From Albula goreensis (taxonomy: Eukaryota > Chordata > Actinopteri > Albuliformes > Albulidae), in assembly GCA_022829145.1 (NCBI GenBank), contig CM040746.1:4611499-4675498 (forward strand): a stretch of DNA of 64,000 nt, written 5' to 3'. The number at the start of each line of letters is the position of its first letter. Positions within the stretch are counted from its first letter, which is position 1. The translations under genes were made by a program, and so were the position numbers. A model generated the notes under the pieces. The model saw only the letters and a program-made list of their open reading frames with translations, ran no database searches and had not been told where the DNA came from. Below are positions 1-12,138 of the stretch, one piece after another.

Positions 1-690
1 GAGGTTAAAAAGCTAGCGCAGCTGTCCTCAGATACTACGTGAAAGCTCGTAAGATTAAACAAGGGGCCGAATATCTGCTGTGCGCCTTCCTACTCTGTGA
101 AACTGAGCCAGGGTGCTACAGCTATAGCTAGCAGGTCTTCCGATACACCACCGGAATGCTTGGCTTCGGAATCAGTGTCTTAGTTACATATTTATAAGTA
201 CTGCATGTACCTATGCTGTCCGCCTGCTGTGTACAGTCTGCATGCCGTATCAACAAACACCATCGCTGGGCTCTGCAGTGCAGCATCACGAATTGTCTAT
301 GAAAGACGCACACACATGCCACAAAGCAGGCATGCTCCTCTTTGTCTAAAAGAAATTGCCTCTGACATTTAGGCAGTTGGTAACAGATATATCACTTTTA
401 ATTAAAGATACTCGGCAGCTGCACTCACGTTTATTATGCTGTCGCTAAGCTATTCGGTATCGGTATCGATCGTGAAAAAACGGCGTTGGTGCAACCCAAA
501 TAGCTCACAGTCATAGGTTACCCTAGAGAATTGGGACTTTCCTTAACACGCCTGTGGGCCTCACCAGACTTGAAATTTCCTTTTGTTAAGTGTCTTCATT
601 AAGAGGGCTTTGGGCATCATTAATCATGCAGTGTGTACTTCCTGCCCTCAATAATAACCCTTTCCTTATCCACTTTGGAAGTTGCAAAAG
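1..690. other. Unique non-coding DNA, nothing recognised
   Basis: No open frame with a recognisable domain, no RNA gene and no repeat family was seen here. A 64-codon open frame on the minus strand at 128-322 has no recognisable content and starts and stops in sequence without coding character. Confidence 0.5.
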
Positions 691-1230
691 CATGTGACGG
701 GGGGGAGGGGGATTGTGTGTGGAGGTAGAGGCACACCTAATAATAATAGTCATCATCATAATAATTTGTGGGGGGGGGGCGCGGAATCAACTAGGCCTCT
801 GCAGTCATCATGGGACATCCAGAAGGCCAGAGGTATGACTGGCAGGTGTAGCAGGTGACCCGCTCATGCTCTTTCACAGTAGGGGGTGTGGGGGGAGGGG
901 GGGGGTATCAGTGAAGGGGTGTTGGACATGGATAGGAGGATCTTTTTCCAGGGATGTGACCTACCCCCAGCAGTCTGGGGGAGGGGGGAAGGGGGGGGGT
1001 CTTGCTGATACAATCCCCCGCCCTCTGCCCGCGCCCTGCAGAGATGATCGATAACCCGCCCCTCAGGTGGGCACTCTGTAGAACAGCACTCTAAACTCCC
1101 ACACCTGATCCCTCCAGCCCCCAGTCCTGCCACCCCCCCGCCATACAAAACTCTTGTCCACACCTGATCCGACGGGCAAACCCTCCTCCCCCCCTGGGCC
1201 GAGCAAAGAAGGAATCAATAAGTGGCTCTA
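690..1230. repeat. G-tract / C-tract low-complexity region
   Basis: Runs of six to ten G occur on the plus strand at about 697-712, 768-779, 881-906 and 974-1000, followed by C-runs at about 1128-1140 and 1185-1195. A short (TAA/TCA)n patch lies at 737-765. Several G-runs are close enough together (881-1000) to allow a G-quadruplex. Open frames called across this stretch on both strands are by-products of the homopolymer runs. Confidence 0.7.
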
Positions 1231-1314
1231 AGTGCCTTTGGCTACTGGTGTGAGAATGGTTTCCCTCTCATGTGCTCCAAATACTAATGAATGGTGGCTC
1301 CACGGCAGCACATG

Positions 1315-1346
1315 CACACCCCCACCCCCACCCCGACCCCGACGAC
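1315..1346. repeat. C-rich pentamer/hexamer simple repeat
   Basis: Repeated CCCCCA then CCCCGA units are visible. The short plus-strand frames across it, rich in His-Pro-Thr, are read from this repeat. Confidence 0.75.
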
Positions 1347-1542
1347 TCCCCAACACCCCGCTCACTACGTCATGATGAAAGCACAGGATTTTCGCTTGGC
1401 TGTTGTGACTTACACGGTTTCCCCTCCTCTGTTGGTATGGCCTCGTTTTGTAACAGTCCTGTGTGACCGAGATACTGCACTGAGATACTGTCCTTACTGA
1501 TGCTATCAGTATGCCTGGCATGCCTCTGTGTACTGATGTGGT

Positions 1543-1624
1543 TATCTATCTATGTCTGTCTATCTATCTATCTATCTATCTGGCTGTCTGTCTGTCTGTA
1601 TGTCTGTCTTTCTGTCTATCTATC
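1543..1624. repeat. (TCTA)n/(TCTG)n tetranucleotide microsatellite
   Basis: A compound tetranucleotide tract: TCTA units, then TCTG units, then TCTA again, with a few substitutions. It lies in otherwise unique DNA. Confidence 0.9.
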
Positions 1625-2424
1625 CCAGAAGTCTCATTGACAAATGTGTCATGTGAGAGTATCTACTGTCTATGTGAATGGTACCTGATGACAATAGTAT
1701 TGATAACAATCAATTTCACTATTTTAGAATTCATTTTGAGGGGAACATGACATACACATTGCTTATGTACCTGGCGTTTGGCACCAAAATCATGATATTA
1801 AATCTAAAATGAAATCACAAAACAAAAATGTAATCAGAGTAAACTTCAGTAAACAATACTGGCCTTTTATCTCCGGGCCCTTGAGGGAGGAGAGTTCACC
1901 CAGAGCTGCTTTATAAGTAAAGACACTCCAGCTTTGCTGGCGGCGAATAGCTAATGAAGTCCAAACTCACTGTTTGATAAACGCTTGTTATTTTTGTCAA
2001 AGTTTCCAGACTGAATTTTTCAAAGAATTTCACCAACTGCATACATGGTGTTCATTAGCATTCGTACAGAATGGTCAAGAATTCAAAGCCCAGCAGAGGA
2101 GGGGAAAAAACGAGGGCACGGCACCGGTTATTTCATTTGTGTCACATAAATGCACATTAACGTCACCCGGGCAGCTCATAAAGGGAGCTGGAGGCTTTGA
2201 CTGCTGCCTGAAGAAGAGTCATGTCAGAATATGTTACAGCATCAGCGTGGGAATACGCGCCCTCCTCACTGTTACCAGTCCTTCACTCTTACAGCATACT
2301 CATATATCCCATAGAAATAAACTGTCTGCACACTGAACCACACTCAGGTCTGCTCTACTGCAAACCCACATTGCTCATTAAACAGTTAACTTTCCTAATC
2401 CTGAAGCCTGGAAGGTCTGCAGAA
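1625..2424. other. Unique non-coding DNA
   Basis: AT-moderate sequence without a recognisable gene or repeat. Overlapping short plus-strand frames (1974-2336 and 2221-2550) have no domain, no repeat and no splice-supported continuation that I can see. Confidence 0.45.
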
Positions 2425-2446
2425 ACACACACACACACACACACAC
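2425..2446. repeat. (AC)11 microsatellite
   Basis: Uninterrupted AC dinucleotides. Confidence 0.9.
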
Positions 2447-3660
2447 TCGTCTACAAAAGTGATGGGAGATCAAGGACTCAAAACAGCTTTGAGAGAGCAC
2501 ATATCCAAACAGTCTTTCTGCATATCCTGGATCGAGGCCAAATTATATAAAAGAGGATGACATCCGCTCACCGGTTAATGCTCTCGTTTTGGAGACTTCG
2601 GGAGTGTGTAAACATTGTCGTTTTTGACAGAATCAGGAATCATCATGTCACAACTTGGCAAAGCTGAGTATGCTACCTGTACTTGACTTCTTACCAAGAT
2701 GAAAAAAATCATTCTGTTTTGTTTCCAAAGATGAACTCTTTATCAGTCCAGAGAAAGCACTGACTGACAGCTCATTGTACCTCTACCCATTTTGGGATAC
2801 ATGACCCCTTACCTATGCATCACTGACTGTCAGACACACACCTGAGGCTGACTGTGCTGCTGGTTACCCCTGTAAGGCCTGTTGTTACTTATCACATGAG
2901 CATCTGGGACAGATTTTTTTTTTGCAAGCTTTTTGACATGTGAGATACTTGTTTTGTTTTCATCCCTAACAAGGGAGTTTGACGGATTTATCCAGTTAAT
3001 TTATTTAAGTGCCTTGGACTTGAATATGGAACCCAGACTACAGGGGCTCACAAAACGTATCAATAACATTGATAAACAAGATACATCGAAGTGTTATGTG
3101 TTTGTATGGAATGAGAGGGGTGTTGGCGTTTTAACTCCATTATTTTTCTGTTCTTTTCCAGCTCACTGTCTGGCACGGTGGCCGCACGGCCGCAGTGTAT
3201 TTACTGAGATCATCATAAAGACCCCCCCCCTCCCCTCCCCGCCCAGCCCAGAGGCCTCAGTGCGAGGTCGGGTCTGGACAGAAGAGTTACAGAGCGTTTT
3301 ACTGTTCTGCCACAGTGAAACAAGCAGCCTCTGCCTACTCTCTCCAGCTGAGACATGTGGAGATCATTACCACAGAACCCTGCGATACACAACTGAGCTT
3401 CCAGCCCTGATGGATACAGTGTGCTACAGTGGCTGCCCTGACTCAGCCCGCAGTGTGCTCCACGATAGGCCGATGGCTGAAGCTCAAGGGGAAATGAAAC
3501 CCTATGCGGAACGCTTGTGGCGGGGCATCTGATGAAATCCATAAATATCTGCGAGAGGTGTTACGTGACGCCTGTGCAGTGAGTTTGAGGATGGCGTGTT
3601 GGAGTGTGGGTAGCCTGTTCTCCTGGTGTACAGACCCCTGTTTCCCTGTAGATGAAGTGG
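2447..3660. other. Unique non-coding DNA with C-tracts
   Basis: A 199-codon open frame runs on the plus strand at 2933-3532 but lacks domains or low-entropy features, and crosses a C-rich tract (3221-3242). It is more likely a chance frame than a gene. A pyrimidine stretch followed by CAG at about 3147-3161 resembles a splice acceptor but has no recognisable exon after it. Confidence 0.4.
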
Positions 3661-3661
3661 C

Positions 3662-3684
3662 GTGTGTGTGTGTGTGTGTGTGTG
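3662..3684. repeat. (GT)n microsatellite
   Basis: About 11 uninterrupted GT units. Confidence 0.9.
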
Positions 3685-4993
3685 TATAAGACTCCTGTCT
3701 AAAAGAATTTGAATTAAAACAGTAAATCACAGCTTGTTTTTTTCCTTTTATACTCTTGCAAGACTCAGCCCCAGTTTCCCAGCAATACTTTCACCGTGCA
3801 GTAGAACATTGGCATGTTCATCTAGAACAGCACTGAAACCACATCTGTATTTCCATTTATTGTTGTTGCAATATATAGTATAAAATATATAATTAAGTGA
3901 ATTTTAACCTCTAAAGTAAGATTCATACTTTATTATGATGCCACATGTAACTATGTTCTACTATATTCAAATACCCTGTTACCCCCAAGGGCTGGTTTAT
4001 TTGCTAGTTTTGCCTCAAATTCTGCACCTTAATTAAATGTGCCAGAGGCCCTTTGAAGGCTAAATTGTTACCAAAATGTATGGTAGGCTTATGTATTTGA
4101 CTCCATAAAACTGCTATGCAATGTTGGTCTTTTTTTCTTGGTACAAGATGGCAATTATTACTGGAATAAGAAGAAACAAATGTTGTTTTATGAAGGCTTT
4201 TCACATTTTTATATGAAAAGCAAAAAGGTAATCTCTTGACCAAAAAAAATGTTAATGACGAAGAAAATCCGACTGTGCCACTAATTAGGAAACAATGCAG
4301 TTCTCATTTCCTGTACATAGTGTTTGAGCTCGGTTGTGGCTATGCTAGTCCATTAGTCACTAAATGATCCTGGCATTTTGGCTGGGTGTCTGTTTAGAGT
4401 GAGAGGGACATATGACACGCCTCCCATATGCCAGTCCTCTGAAAGGGCCGCCAGGTATGGACCCCGTACGAAAGGTATCTGGATGTACTCGGCTTATTCT
4501 GGGGCTTTGCTCATAGAAACTGTGTATAAATGGTTCCCTGGTTGTCTGTGCATGTGCTCTTTTCATACTGTGCCCCAACTTTTAGAGTACTATTAACCAT
4601 AAAAGGACTTGATGGTGCCAGATGCATGTCATATTTTTGCACAGGTCAAACAGTAGACTCCTGATATTCTCACTTTGATCATGCTGTTTACACATCACAA
4701 CTTATTCTCTACTCAATTAAAGCAATCGTTTGGCTACTACAAAAAGTGGGGAAAACTGGTCTTTTCCAGGTGTACATTATTCACGTAGTCCTATTGCGTT
4801 AAATTGGTGCTCAGTTGTTACCCCCTAATTAATTGCTTAATGGTGCTTAATTGTTTCCTTAATTGTAACCATTGCTATGTTTTAGCGGCACATGGGGGCA
4901 ACTGAACACCTCTCACAATAAACAGCACAGCTGTCCTTTCAAGGGATGTCACGGTAAGAACGAGGTTACCATGACATTTGAAAACATAGAGTA
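3685..4993. other. AT-rich unique non-coding DNA
   Basis: No gene seen. The part at 4800-4875 contains several TTAATTG/TAATTAATTG homeodomain-like cores, which may be chance in AT-rich DNA. Confidence 0.4.
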
Positions 4994-5177
4994 CTGTGCA
5001 AAAGCTTTAGGTAGGTGTGAAAAAATACTGTAAGTAAGAATGCTTTCTAAAACATAAAGAATAATTGTTTATTTTTATCAATTAACAAAATGCAAAGTGA
5101 GCGAATAAAAGAAAAATCTAAATCAAATCAATATTTGGTGTTACTACCCTTTGCCTTCAAACCAGCATCAATTCTTA
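4994..5177. repeat. Left terminal inverted repeat of Tc1-like element
   Basis: Reads inward from CTGTGCAAAAG and matches, in inverted orientation, the segment 6353-6529, ending at the shared CATCAATTCT. The shared core TCAATTAACAAAATGCA is unchanged in both arms. Confidence 0.9.
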
Positions 5178-5414
5178 TAGGTACACTTGCACAAAGTCAG
5201 GGATTTAGGATTGTAGGATTATAGTCAGGTGTATGATCAACCAATTATACCAATCAGGTGCTAATGATCATCAATTTCACATATAGGTTGTCACACAGTC
5301 ATTAACTGAAACAGAAACAGCTGTGTAGGAGGCTTAAAACTGGATGAGGAACAGCCAAACTCTGCTACCAAGGTGAGGTTGTGGAAGACAGTTTCATGTC
5401 ACAGGTCATACACC

Positions 5415-6358
5415 ATGGCAAGACTGAGCACAGCAACAACACACAAGACAGTTATACTGCATCAGCAAGGTCTCTCCCAGACAAAGATTTCAAAGCAGAC
5501 TGGGGTTTCAAGATGTGCTGTTCAAGCTCTTTTGAAGAAGCACAAAGAAATGGGTAACATTGAGGATTGTAGATGTAGTGGTTAGCTAAGGAAACAGTGC
5601 AGCAGATGAGAAAACCATCAAGTATATTTCTCTTTGAAATTGGAAGATGTCCAGCAGTGCCATTAGCTCAGAATGGGCAGAAACCAGTGGGACCCAGGTA
5701 CACCCATCAACTGTCAGAAGAAGTCTGGCCAGGAGTGGTCTTCATGGAAGAGTTGCAGCCAAAAAGCCATGCCTCTGACATGGAAACAAGGCCAAGCGAC
5801 TCAACTATGCATGAAAACATAAGACATGGGATGCAGAAAAATGGCAGCAGGTGCTCTGGACTGAGTCAAAATTTGAAATGTTTGGCTGTAGCAGAAGGCA
5901 GTTTGTTCACCGAAGGGCTGGAGAGTGGTACAATAATGAGTGTCTGCAGGTAACGGTGAAGCATGGTGGAGGTTCATTGCAAGTTTGGGACTGGAGATTT
6001 GGTCAGGATTAATGGTGTCCTCAATGCTGAGAAATACAGGCAGATACTTATCCATCATGCAATACCATCAGGGAGGTGAATGATTGGCCCCAAATTTATT
6101 CTGCAGCAGGACAACAACCCCAAACATTCAGCCAATGTCCTTAAGAATCATCTTCAGTGTAAAGACCAAGATATTCTGGGATATTATGGTATGGCCCTCA
6201 GAGCCCTGATCTGTACATCGAGTCTGTCTTGGATTACATGAAGAGATGGAACGATTTGAGGAAGCCTACATCCACAGAAGATCTGTGGTTAGTTCTCAAG
6301 ATGTTTGTAATAAAGTACCAGCTGAGTTACTTTAAAAACTGCAAGTGTATCTAGAATT
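5415..6358 (+). pseudogene. Tc1-like transposase, decayed
   Basis: In a live element this protein binds the inverted repeats and cuts and pastes the element through a DDE catalytic domain. The N-terminal part is intact from the ATG at 5415 for 57 codons: it includes the paired-like helix-turn-helix (residues QQGLSQTKISKQTGVS) and stops at 5583-5585. Further pieces of the family are readable in other frames: WTESKFEMFG at about 5857, a VKHGGGS-like segment near 5957, QQDNNPKHS at about 6104 and SPDLYIES at about 6202. The first catalytic Asp, normally between WT and ES, is missing (a codon-sized gap near 5862); the second Asp (6110-6112) and the Glu (6220-6222) remain, in different frames. Several stops and frameshifts make it non-functional. 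Confidence 0.9.
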
Positions 6359-6529
6359 GATGCTGTTTTGAAGGCAAAGAGGTGTTACACTAAATATTGA
6401 TTTGAGATTTCTTGTTCATTCACTGCATTTTGTTAATTGATATAAATAAACTAACACTTCCATTTTTGAGAGCATTCTTGGTTTGCAGAATGTCCCCCCC
6501 CCCCACACCTGCCTAAAACCCTTGCACAG
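6353..6529. repeat. Right terminal inverted repeat of Tc1-like element
   Basis: Inverted copy of 4994-5177. It contains a private run of about eleven C at 6494-6504 that the left arm lacks. Confidence 0.9.
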
Positions 6530-6531
6530 TA

Positions 6532-7330
6532 TGTGTAATGGTACTTTATTGCTAGCTACTGCTAGTTATGATGGGTGATTCACTGAGCTCTAAAACAACC
6601 TGGTTGGTCTGCTTGTATTTTTCCCCTCCAATTCAGTTATGTCAGTTGGTAACTTTACCTGAAATTGGTAACACGTACTGAATTTTATGTGGGTTTTCCT
6701 TACATGGTAGTACATATGATTTGGTCATCTGGAATTTTCTTATTTGCATGTTCTCAAATTTCTGAATAGAGTGTAATATGGCTATGGTTACCTTGACAAC
6801 CAGAATGCAGTGCTTTACTGGCTAATCTGCTCTTTAGGTAACATGCCCACTGAAACATTCTTTTATTCTTGAGTGACATGACAAGTAGAAACAATCCAAC
6901 TGGTGAGATTGTAAAGAGGTGGGTCGTTCACAGGTACAGTACGTACTTAAAATGTCAAAACCCCACTTTCGTCTGCTCTCAAATCTAACGCCATTGGTTT
7001 CAGCCACAAGACAAACATTTCCACATTGCAACACTCTATACATGACAAGTCATTGTCTTTTCTAAATGACCCTATTGACTTCACTGATCAAGACTAATCT
7101 TATAATACAGACACTGCAGATTTTTGTGGCCATAACATGTGTGTATATATGTTTGGCATAGAGGGTATTCATATCTGGCTCTCTGCCTCTGAAGTGCAGT
7201 TGTGTCACATCTAATTAGTGCAGGCCTCCAATAATCACAGGTCTCTTAGAAGTGCAGAGCGTGTTTTAAGTGAAATATCTCAGTGATTATTTAGTTTTAT
7301 GGCAAATTGTTTTGGGAAAATGCTTAAGGC
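6532..7330. other. Unique non-coding DNA
   Basis: No recognisable gene, RNA or repeat seen. A 69-codon minus-strand frame at 6834-7043 has no recognisable domain. Confidence 0.45.
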
Positions 7331-7349
7331 TTTTTTTTTTTTTTTTTTT
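7331..7349. repeat. Poly(T) tract
   Basis: Nineteen consecutive T. No retroposon body is recognisable beside it. Confidence 0.85.
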
Positions 7350-8521
7350 GCTTGACAAATTGAGGCAGCTGCATAATAGACTATGCCAAAGATTATAAGA
7401 CGGTTCAATTGCCATTAAGGTCTCTGAACTTCTCCGTCACAAAGTTGGGCAATTCAACACAAGTACAGCTTTTTGAGCAAACCATAAAGGAGACACAACT
7501 GCAATTATTTATGTTATGAGTGTTGGTCTTTAAAAAATATTTTGGTCTCTTAAATGTGACCAGTTACTTCAACATCTCCAACTTTTCTTGCTGTCTCCCA
7601 GCAACGTATGCCCAAATCTGCCTGATTTGGCATTAAATATACCATGAGTCATTGCGAAGCTAGCATTAGCATCACGATGATCAGGTTTTGCTAACATGTT
7701 AAAAAGACTCTTTGACTATACCATGGCTTATTTCAGCAATAGAATCTGATTGATCATCGGATGTGAAGTCAGTCTTGCCGTGTTATTTTATCTCCTTATC
7801 ACCTGCATGGGAGAAACAACGTGTATGGATATGACAGCTGGTCTGGAAATAGTGTACTTATTACACTTCCAAATGAATGAACTACCTCCCTCAGTTTTAT
7901 ATTTTATTTGTGCCTACAAATAACAGAAAATTACATTTTCCTTTCAAAGAGGTAAAACATTTTTGAATTTGAAATTGATTGTTGTATTGTGTAGTCATGA
8001 CCTCATCAAAATGACCCACATTGGGTTGAGTGTTGGGTCATGTTACGATACCCAGTGGTGGATTATTCTCTGCATGATCTGGAGTTATATGCGGCAAGTC
8101 GGACCCTGTATTTATGAAATGGTCCCGTTCCAAAAAAGGCCTTTTATTCATTAAATACACACAACTGAATCAGTGTATATGAATCGATGGAATGCAACAC
8201 TTCGTAATAACAGGTTGCACAACAGCAACAGTGTACCACTGAAAACAAGCTTTTCTCTGTTAAAAACTACATTTCATTCTCAAACAAACATTTACTAACA
8301 GCAATTTTGATGACCATTCATAATAAATTAAAAAATGTTCAGCTGAAAACTCTGCTCTAATTTGGTTGTTAACTATTGGGTTATGACTCTGGTAGCCGTG
8401 GTGTAAGTGGAATAAAATACTCCAGCCTGCATGAAAGAGACCCACTTCAATACATAACATACTGAGTTACGCCACCCTGTGGTAGGTTATTTATTGCACA
8501 GCCACTCAAATTTTGGAGGAA
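7350..8521. other. AT-rich unique non-coding DNA
   Basis: Nothing recognised on either strand beyond short chance frames. Confidence 0.45.
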
Positions 8522-8730
8522 GCTGGTGAGTAAATAAGGAAGTGGGTGGATAAATAAGGAAGTGGGTGGGTAAATAAGGAAGTGGGTGGGTGTATAAGGA
8601 AGTAGGTTGGTAAATAAAGAAGTGGGTGGGTAAATAAGGAAGTGGGTGGGTAAATAAAGAAGTGGGTGGGTGTATAAGGAACTGGGTGGGCAAATAAGGA
8701 GGTGGGTGAGTAAATAAGGAAGCTGGTTGG
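8522..8730. repeat. 20-bp minisatellite, about 10.4 copies
   Basis: Units of exactly 20 bp with consensus GTGGGTGGGTAAATAAGGAA. Variants change GTAAATAAGG to GTGTATAAGG or GTAAATAAAG, and the first and last units share a CTGG variant. Because 20 is not a multiple of 3, the reading frame cycles every 60 bp, giving three overlapping minus-strand open frames (within 8447-9004) that read Pro-Thr-Ser-Leu-rich repeats. These are repeat-derived and not evidence of a protein. Confidence 0.95.
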
Positions 8731-10538
8731 ACATGGAATCTCTGATGTCACTGTCAGCTGTGGACTTCATGCCGACTCCAAAGGTGTAGCGTGTGGCTGA
8801 GCCCGCCATCATTATGAAGCTGTTTGAATGCACCAGGCCACTGAACCCAAACAAGCCTCTGTCCAAGCCTCCATTGTGTGAGGAAACAGTGGCTGAACAC
8901 TGAGAGGCGGTGGATTTAACACACACGCACACACACATACACCCGCGCACGCGCGATCTCCCAAACCCTTTCACGTCAAATTCTAAACGTTTGGCCACTT
9001 TCACTAATTAGCCACGCTGAAAGAAGGCCCTCTTCAAAGGGGGCAGCAGTGTATGTGGAGTCTCTGTCACGGCCCCCTCTCCACATCCACCCTACCCGGC
9101 AGGGTCAGAGGTCACCCCTTTCAGCATGAGGAGTTTGGACGTCCCAAACACAGACCTCGGATCACAACCCCTAACCCTGCTGGAGATGTCAAAGACGAGG
9201 GGAGTGAAACTGAACGAAACCAGAGAACATCAAAGAGTCTGCTGGCGAAGGAGGTGAGAGTAAGAAGCGAACGGGAAAATAAACAAGGCGACCCATCACA
9301 CCGCCCCCTTCCCCACCACCCTCAACCTCTCTTACTCTGAGCATCTCGACAATGACAATGATGGCCATGAATCATCTCTGAAGGGCTTTTGCCATGCAGG
9401 TGTGCTTCTTCAGCCACTTCAAGAGAATTATGTCATTAAACAGCCCTATGCATTTATTGTATGTGATTTTTTTTCGGGAGAGGACCCTCCCTTGCCACAA
9501 TGCCCCTAATGAAGTGGCTGGTGGGGTCCTTCAAGCCCCCCAGACCAGGGACCAGGAGGGCCCCCGAACAGCCTGTTCACAATCTGGTTAATCACTGAAG
9601 GGGGGCGGGGGCGGCGGGCGTGGCTCTCTTCCACAGTCGCACAAAGGAACATGAGGGGCTTGGGCTGAACGAATTGGTGTCCAGCCCGGGATGGCCTCTG
9701 ACCGTCCCTCAGCCCCTAGTCACAACATCATCAGAGACAGCCTGCGAACGGATCGGTATACCTACTGACTTATTCAGATGCAGAAGTAGTGCTTCATGTC
9801 ATATATCTTATTCTCAACGTCGCATGTTTCATTCAGTAATAGAATGTAAGAAAATCTGTGTTGCTACTTCTCTTATTTTTCAGCTGTTGCGTTGGCTGCC
9901 CAGCACCAAATGTTTGATAATAAACATATATGCACATCATTTCATGACTTTTGTGTTTAACGGTTCAGTGGCAGATTAGTTTGGTGACTGGGTGTGAGAT
10001 GTAGTTTCTCACCCCTGTGTACGCCTTTTTAACGTGGCATCTCAGCTGTGCGAGGGCAGCCCATTGGCCAGGGCTTGAGCGGTGGCTGCGCTTTCATCTG
10101 TAACCCCTGCTCTCCCCTCCGTGACCCGTCATGTTCGCCCCCTCCCTCTGTCCCCCAAAATGAGACGTGCTCCCCGCCCCCGCCCCCCTACCCCTAATGG
10201 GGCGACAGCAGATCGGTCCGATCGGCCCATTCCTGTCATAGCACCGCACCGCCTCTTAGACGGGGCTCGCAGCTACAAATATAAAGGGACAGGAAAAGCA
10301 AACACTCGATCCTTCCTCTCATTGTGACCCTGATACTTTCTTTGTTTTATCCTTTCCTCTTCATTGTTTTCGTCTTGCGTTGAGGTAGGGCCACCTTCTG
10401 CACCTTCAAGTGCTTTCACCTGCAGGTTGTGAAGGGCAGGGAGGTGTTGGATGGTGGGTTTGCAGAGCCCGGTCAAGTTAATCTCTGTTTGCCAAGCCTG
10501 CCTTTTAAGAGCTTCTCCCCCAGTGGTGTGATTTGGCC
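8731..10538. other. Unique non-coding DNA, locally GC-rich
   Basis: Includes a CA/CG-alternating patch (8918-8955), a G-rich stretch at 9598-9622 and a C-rich stretch at 10126-10200. No gene was recognised. Short open frames at 9053-9340, 9620-9979 and 10082-10327 are low-complexity or featureless. Confidence 0.4.
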
Positions 10539-10580
10539 CCCTCCTCCTCCTCCTCCTCCTCCTCCTTCTCCTTCTCCATC
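10539..10580. repeat. (CTC/CCT)n trinucleotide repeat
   Basis: CTC units followed by CTTCTC variants; a run of eleven or so T follows at about 10600. The proline-rich plus-strand frame across it is a repeat by-product. Confidence 0.85.
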
Positions 10581-10611
10581 CTCCGCGCTCCTCTCCTCAT
10601 TTTTTTTTTTT

Positions 10612-12116
10612 GTTCACGCTTGAAAATCGGGGTCCGCTTGAAGACTCCTCTTAATCCCGCTTTTGGGGGTGTCAACAATGACCACTCGTGAGAGAGGCAT
10701 GCTGGACTAAGACCTGGGGATGAAGCGGCTGTCTGCCCCGATTGCCGCCCTATTCAGGGAGTGGAGGCCGGAGTCACTTTGTAGTGCCAAGTGCAGGCCT
10801 CCGCGGGAAGACGTTTGCGATCATAATTTCCTGTCAGGCGCTGCCCCGGCCCCCTCCGAGCCGCCCGGCGACTCCACCGAGCCATTAATTAGGACCGACA
10901 ACCACAGAGGCGCTGAGACTTCCCCAAACAATGACCGTCCCTTTGAAGAGGGCGCTGAAGGCCAGGGCTGCCCCTCTCTGCGCGTCGTATAGAGACGGAG
11001 GGAACGCCAGCCCCATGATCATAACAATAATGACAAACTTTGTCATTATTTGATTGTGAGATACAAAAGGCGGAGGACATCAACGGTATTCACCACAAAA
11101 CAAAGGTTTTTTTTTTCATTTTTCATATAGCAAGACAATAAGAATAAACTCAAGCAGACAAGAGACACTGTTTCTGCAAATATTTGCCCCGAGTCTTTGA
11201 CATTTCAGTGTCTACTGTTGTTTCTGGCTGCAGCTTTAGGTTTTACAAATGGACAGTTGATTTACGTTTTCCCCTTAGTTTTATATGTGGAAAATTATCC
11301 ATACTTTATGTTTTATAACTTGTCCAACAAGTCCTCATTAACACCTGGAGTGAATGGTATTATGTTGTCAGATTAAAAAAGAATAAACATGGATTATTCT
11401 TGGATAAATGAACTCTTTCATATTTCCAAGTCACTTTTTATGTTTATCCAAAACCCTGAAAGCTTTGTGATTCCCCTGGACCCAGTATCTGCAGATATGA
11501 ATATATAAACCACTGTAAGGCAAAGGAAATACTTAGTTGGCTAGTTGTAGTTTTTACTCCTGGACTTCATAAATCTGTCTTGACGCGTGTATTCCAACAT
11601 CTCTCTGAAGGCTAGCAAAATTCAGCTGTGAACAATACCATAGCCTCAATTACACATTATGCATGTGTATCGTTTATGTGTGCTTGTACGTCACTCAGTG
11701 TCACAGACTACACACTCTACACAAGCACACATGCATATATATGTATATATGTATTTATACGTGTGTATAAATTGGTCGGACTCACAAAGGGCTCAGGCTG
11801 CCAAGGCAGTGTCATTACTTGGCCCTCTCTCTTCTTACCTTTTCTGTGTGTGACTGTGAAAGGAGACAAAGGCACAGCCCTACTGATTGAAAACTAGCAG
11901 AAACGGCGAAAACAACAGCACACACTGATCCCCCATGCATGGCCGGGATTAGGAGAGGAGTATAAAGGCAGCGGAGAAGAAAGGGTGCAACAAAAGGGAA
12001 CAGGGGCACGGACAAACTTTTTTTCTTTTCTTTTTGAGGTGAAAGAGATGAAGAAAGGGGGTCTGGTCATATGAAAAGCAGTATAAAAAAAGATTAACAA
12101 ACAGAGGCGATCTTTT
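10612..12116. other. Unique non-coding DNA, possible conserved block at 10700-11000
   Basis: The segment 10700-11000 is balanced in composition, CpG-containing and free of repeats, with a 90-codon plus frame (10720-10992) of no known family. It could be a conserved regulatory block or chance. A TATAAAGG at 11961-11968 follows CATGCATGGC, but no exon is visible downstream. 11640-11765 is rich in CA/TATG alternations. Confidence 0.3.
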
Positions 12117-12138
12117 CTTTTTTTTTTTTTTTTTTTTT
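12117..12138. repeat. Poly(T) tract
   Basis: About 22 T. Read as poly(A) on the minus strand it could be a retroposon tail, but no body was recognised. Confidence 0.8.

Larger units (their letters stand above)
4994..6529 (+). mobile_element. Tc1-like DNA transposon, defective, full length with both ends
   Basis: The element is 1,536 bp, the usual size for fish Tc1 elements. It starts with CTGTGCAAAAG and ends with the inverted counterpart CTTGCACAG; a TA dinucleotide borders each side (4992-4993 and 6530-6531), as expected for Tc1/mariner insertion. The two ends are inverted copies over about 180 bp. Between them lies a decayed transposase reading frame on the plus strand. The flanks outside the TA pair show no further similarity. 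Substitutions between the inverted repeats and multiple frame breaks in the gene show this is an old, immobile copy. Confidence 0.95.

Noticed and set aside
2933..3532. 199-codon plus-strand open frame
   Set aside because: No domain, signal peptide or repeat pattern; crosses a C-tract; overlapping minus frames are equally open. Treated as chance.
8447..9004. 185-codon minus-strand frame with Pro-Thr-Ser-Leu repeats
   Set aside because: Read through a 20-bp tandem repeat and a CA tract; starts at a non-ATG codon.
11961..11968. TATAAAGG as a promoter
   Set aside because: Isolated TATA-like sequence without CCAAT, CpG context or downstream exon.
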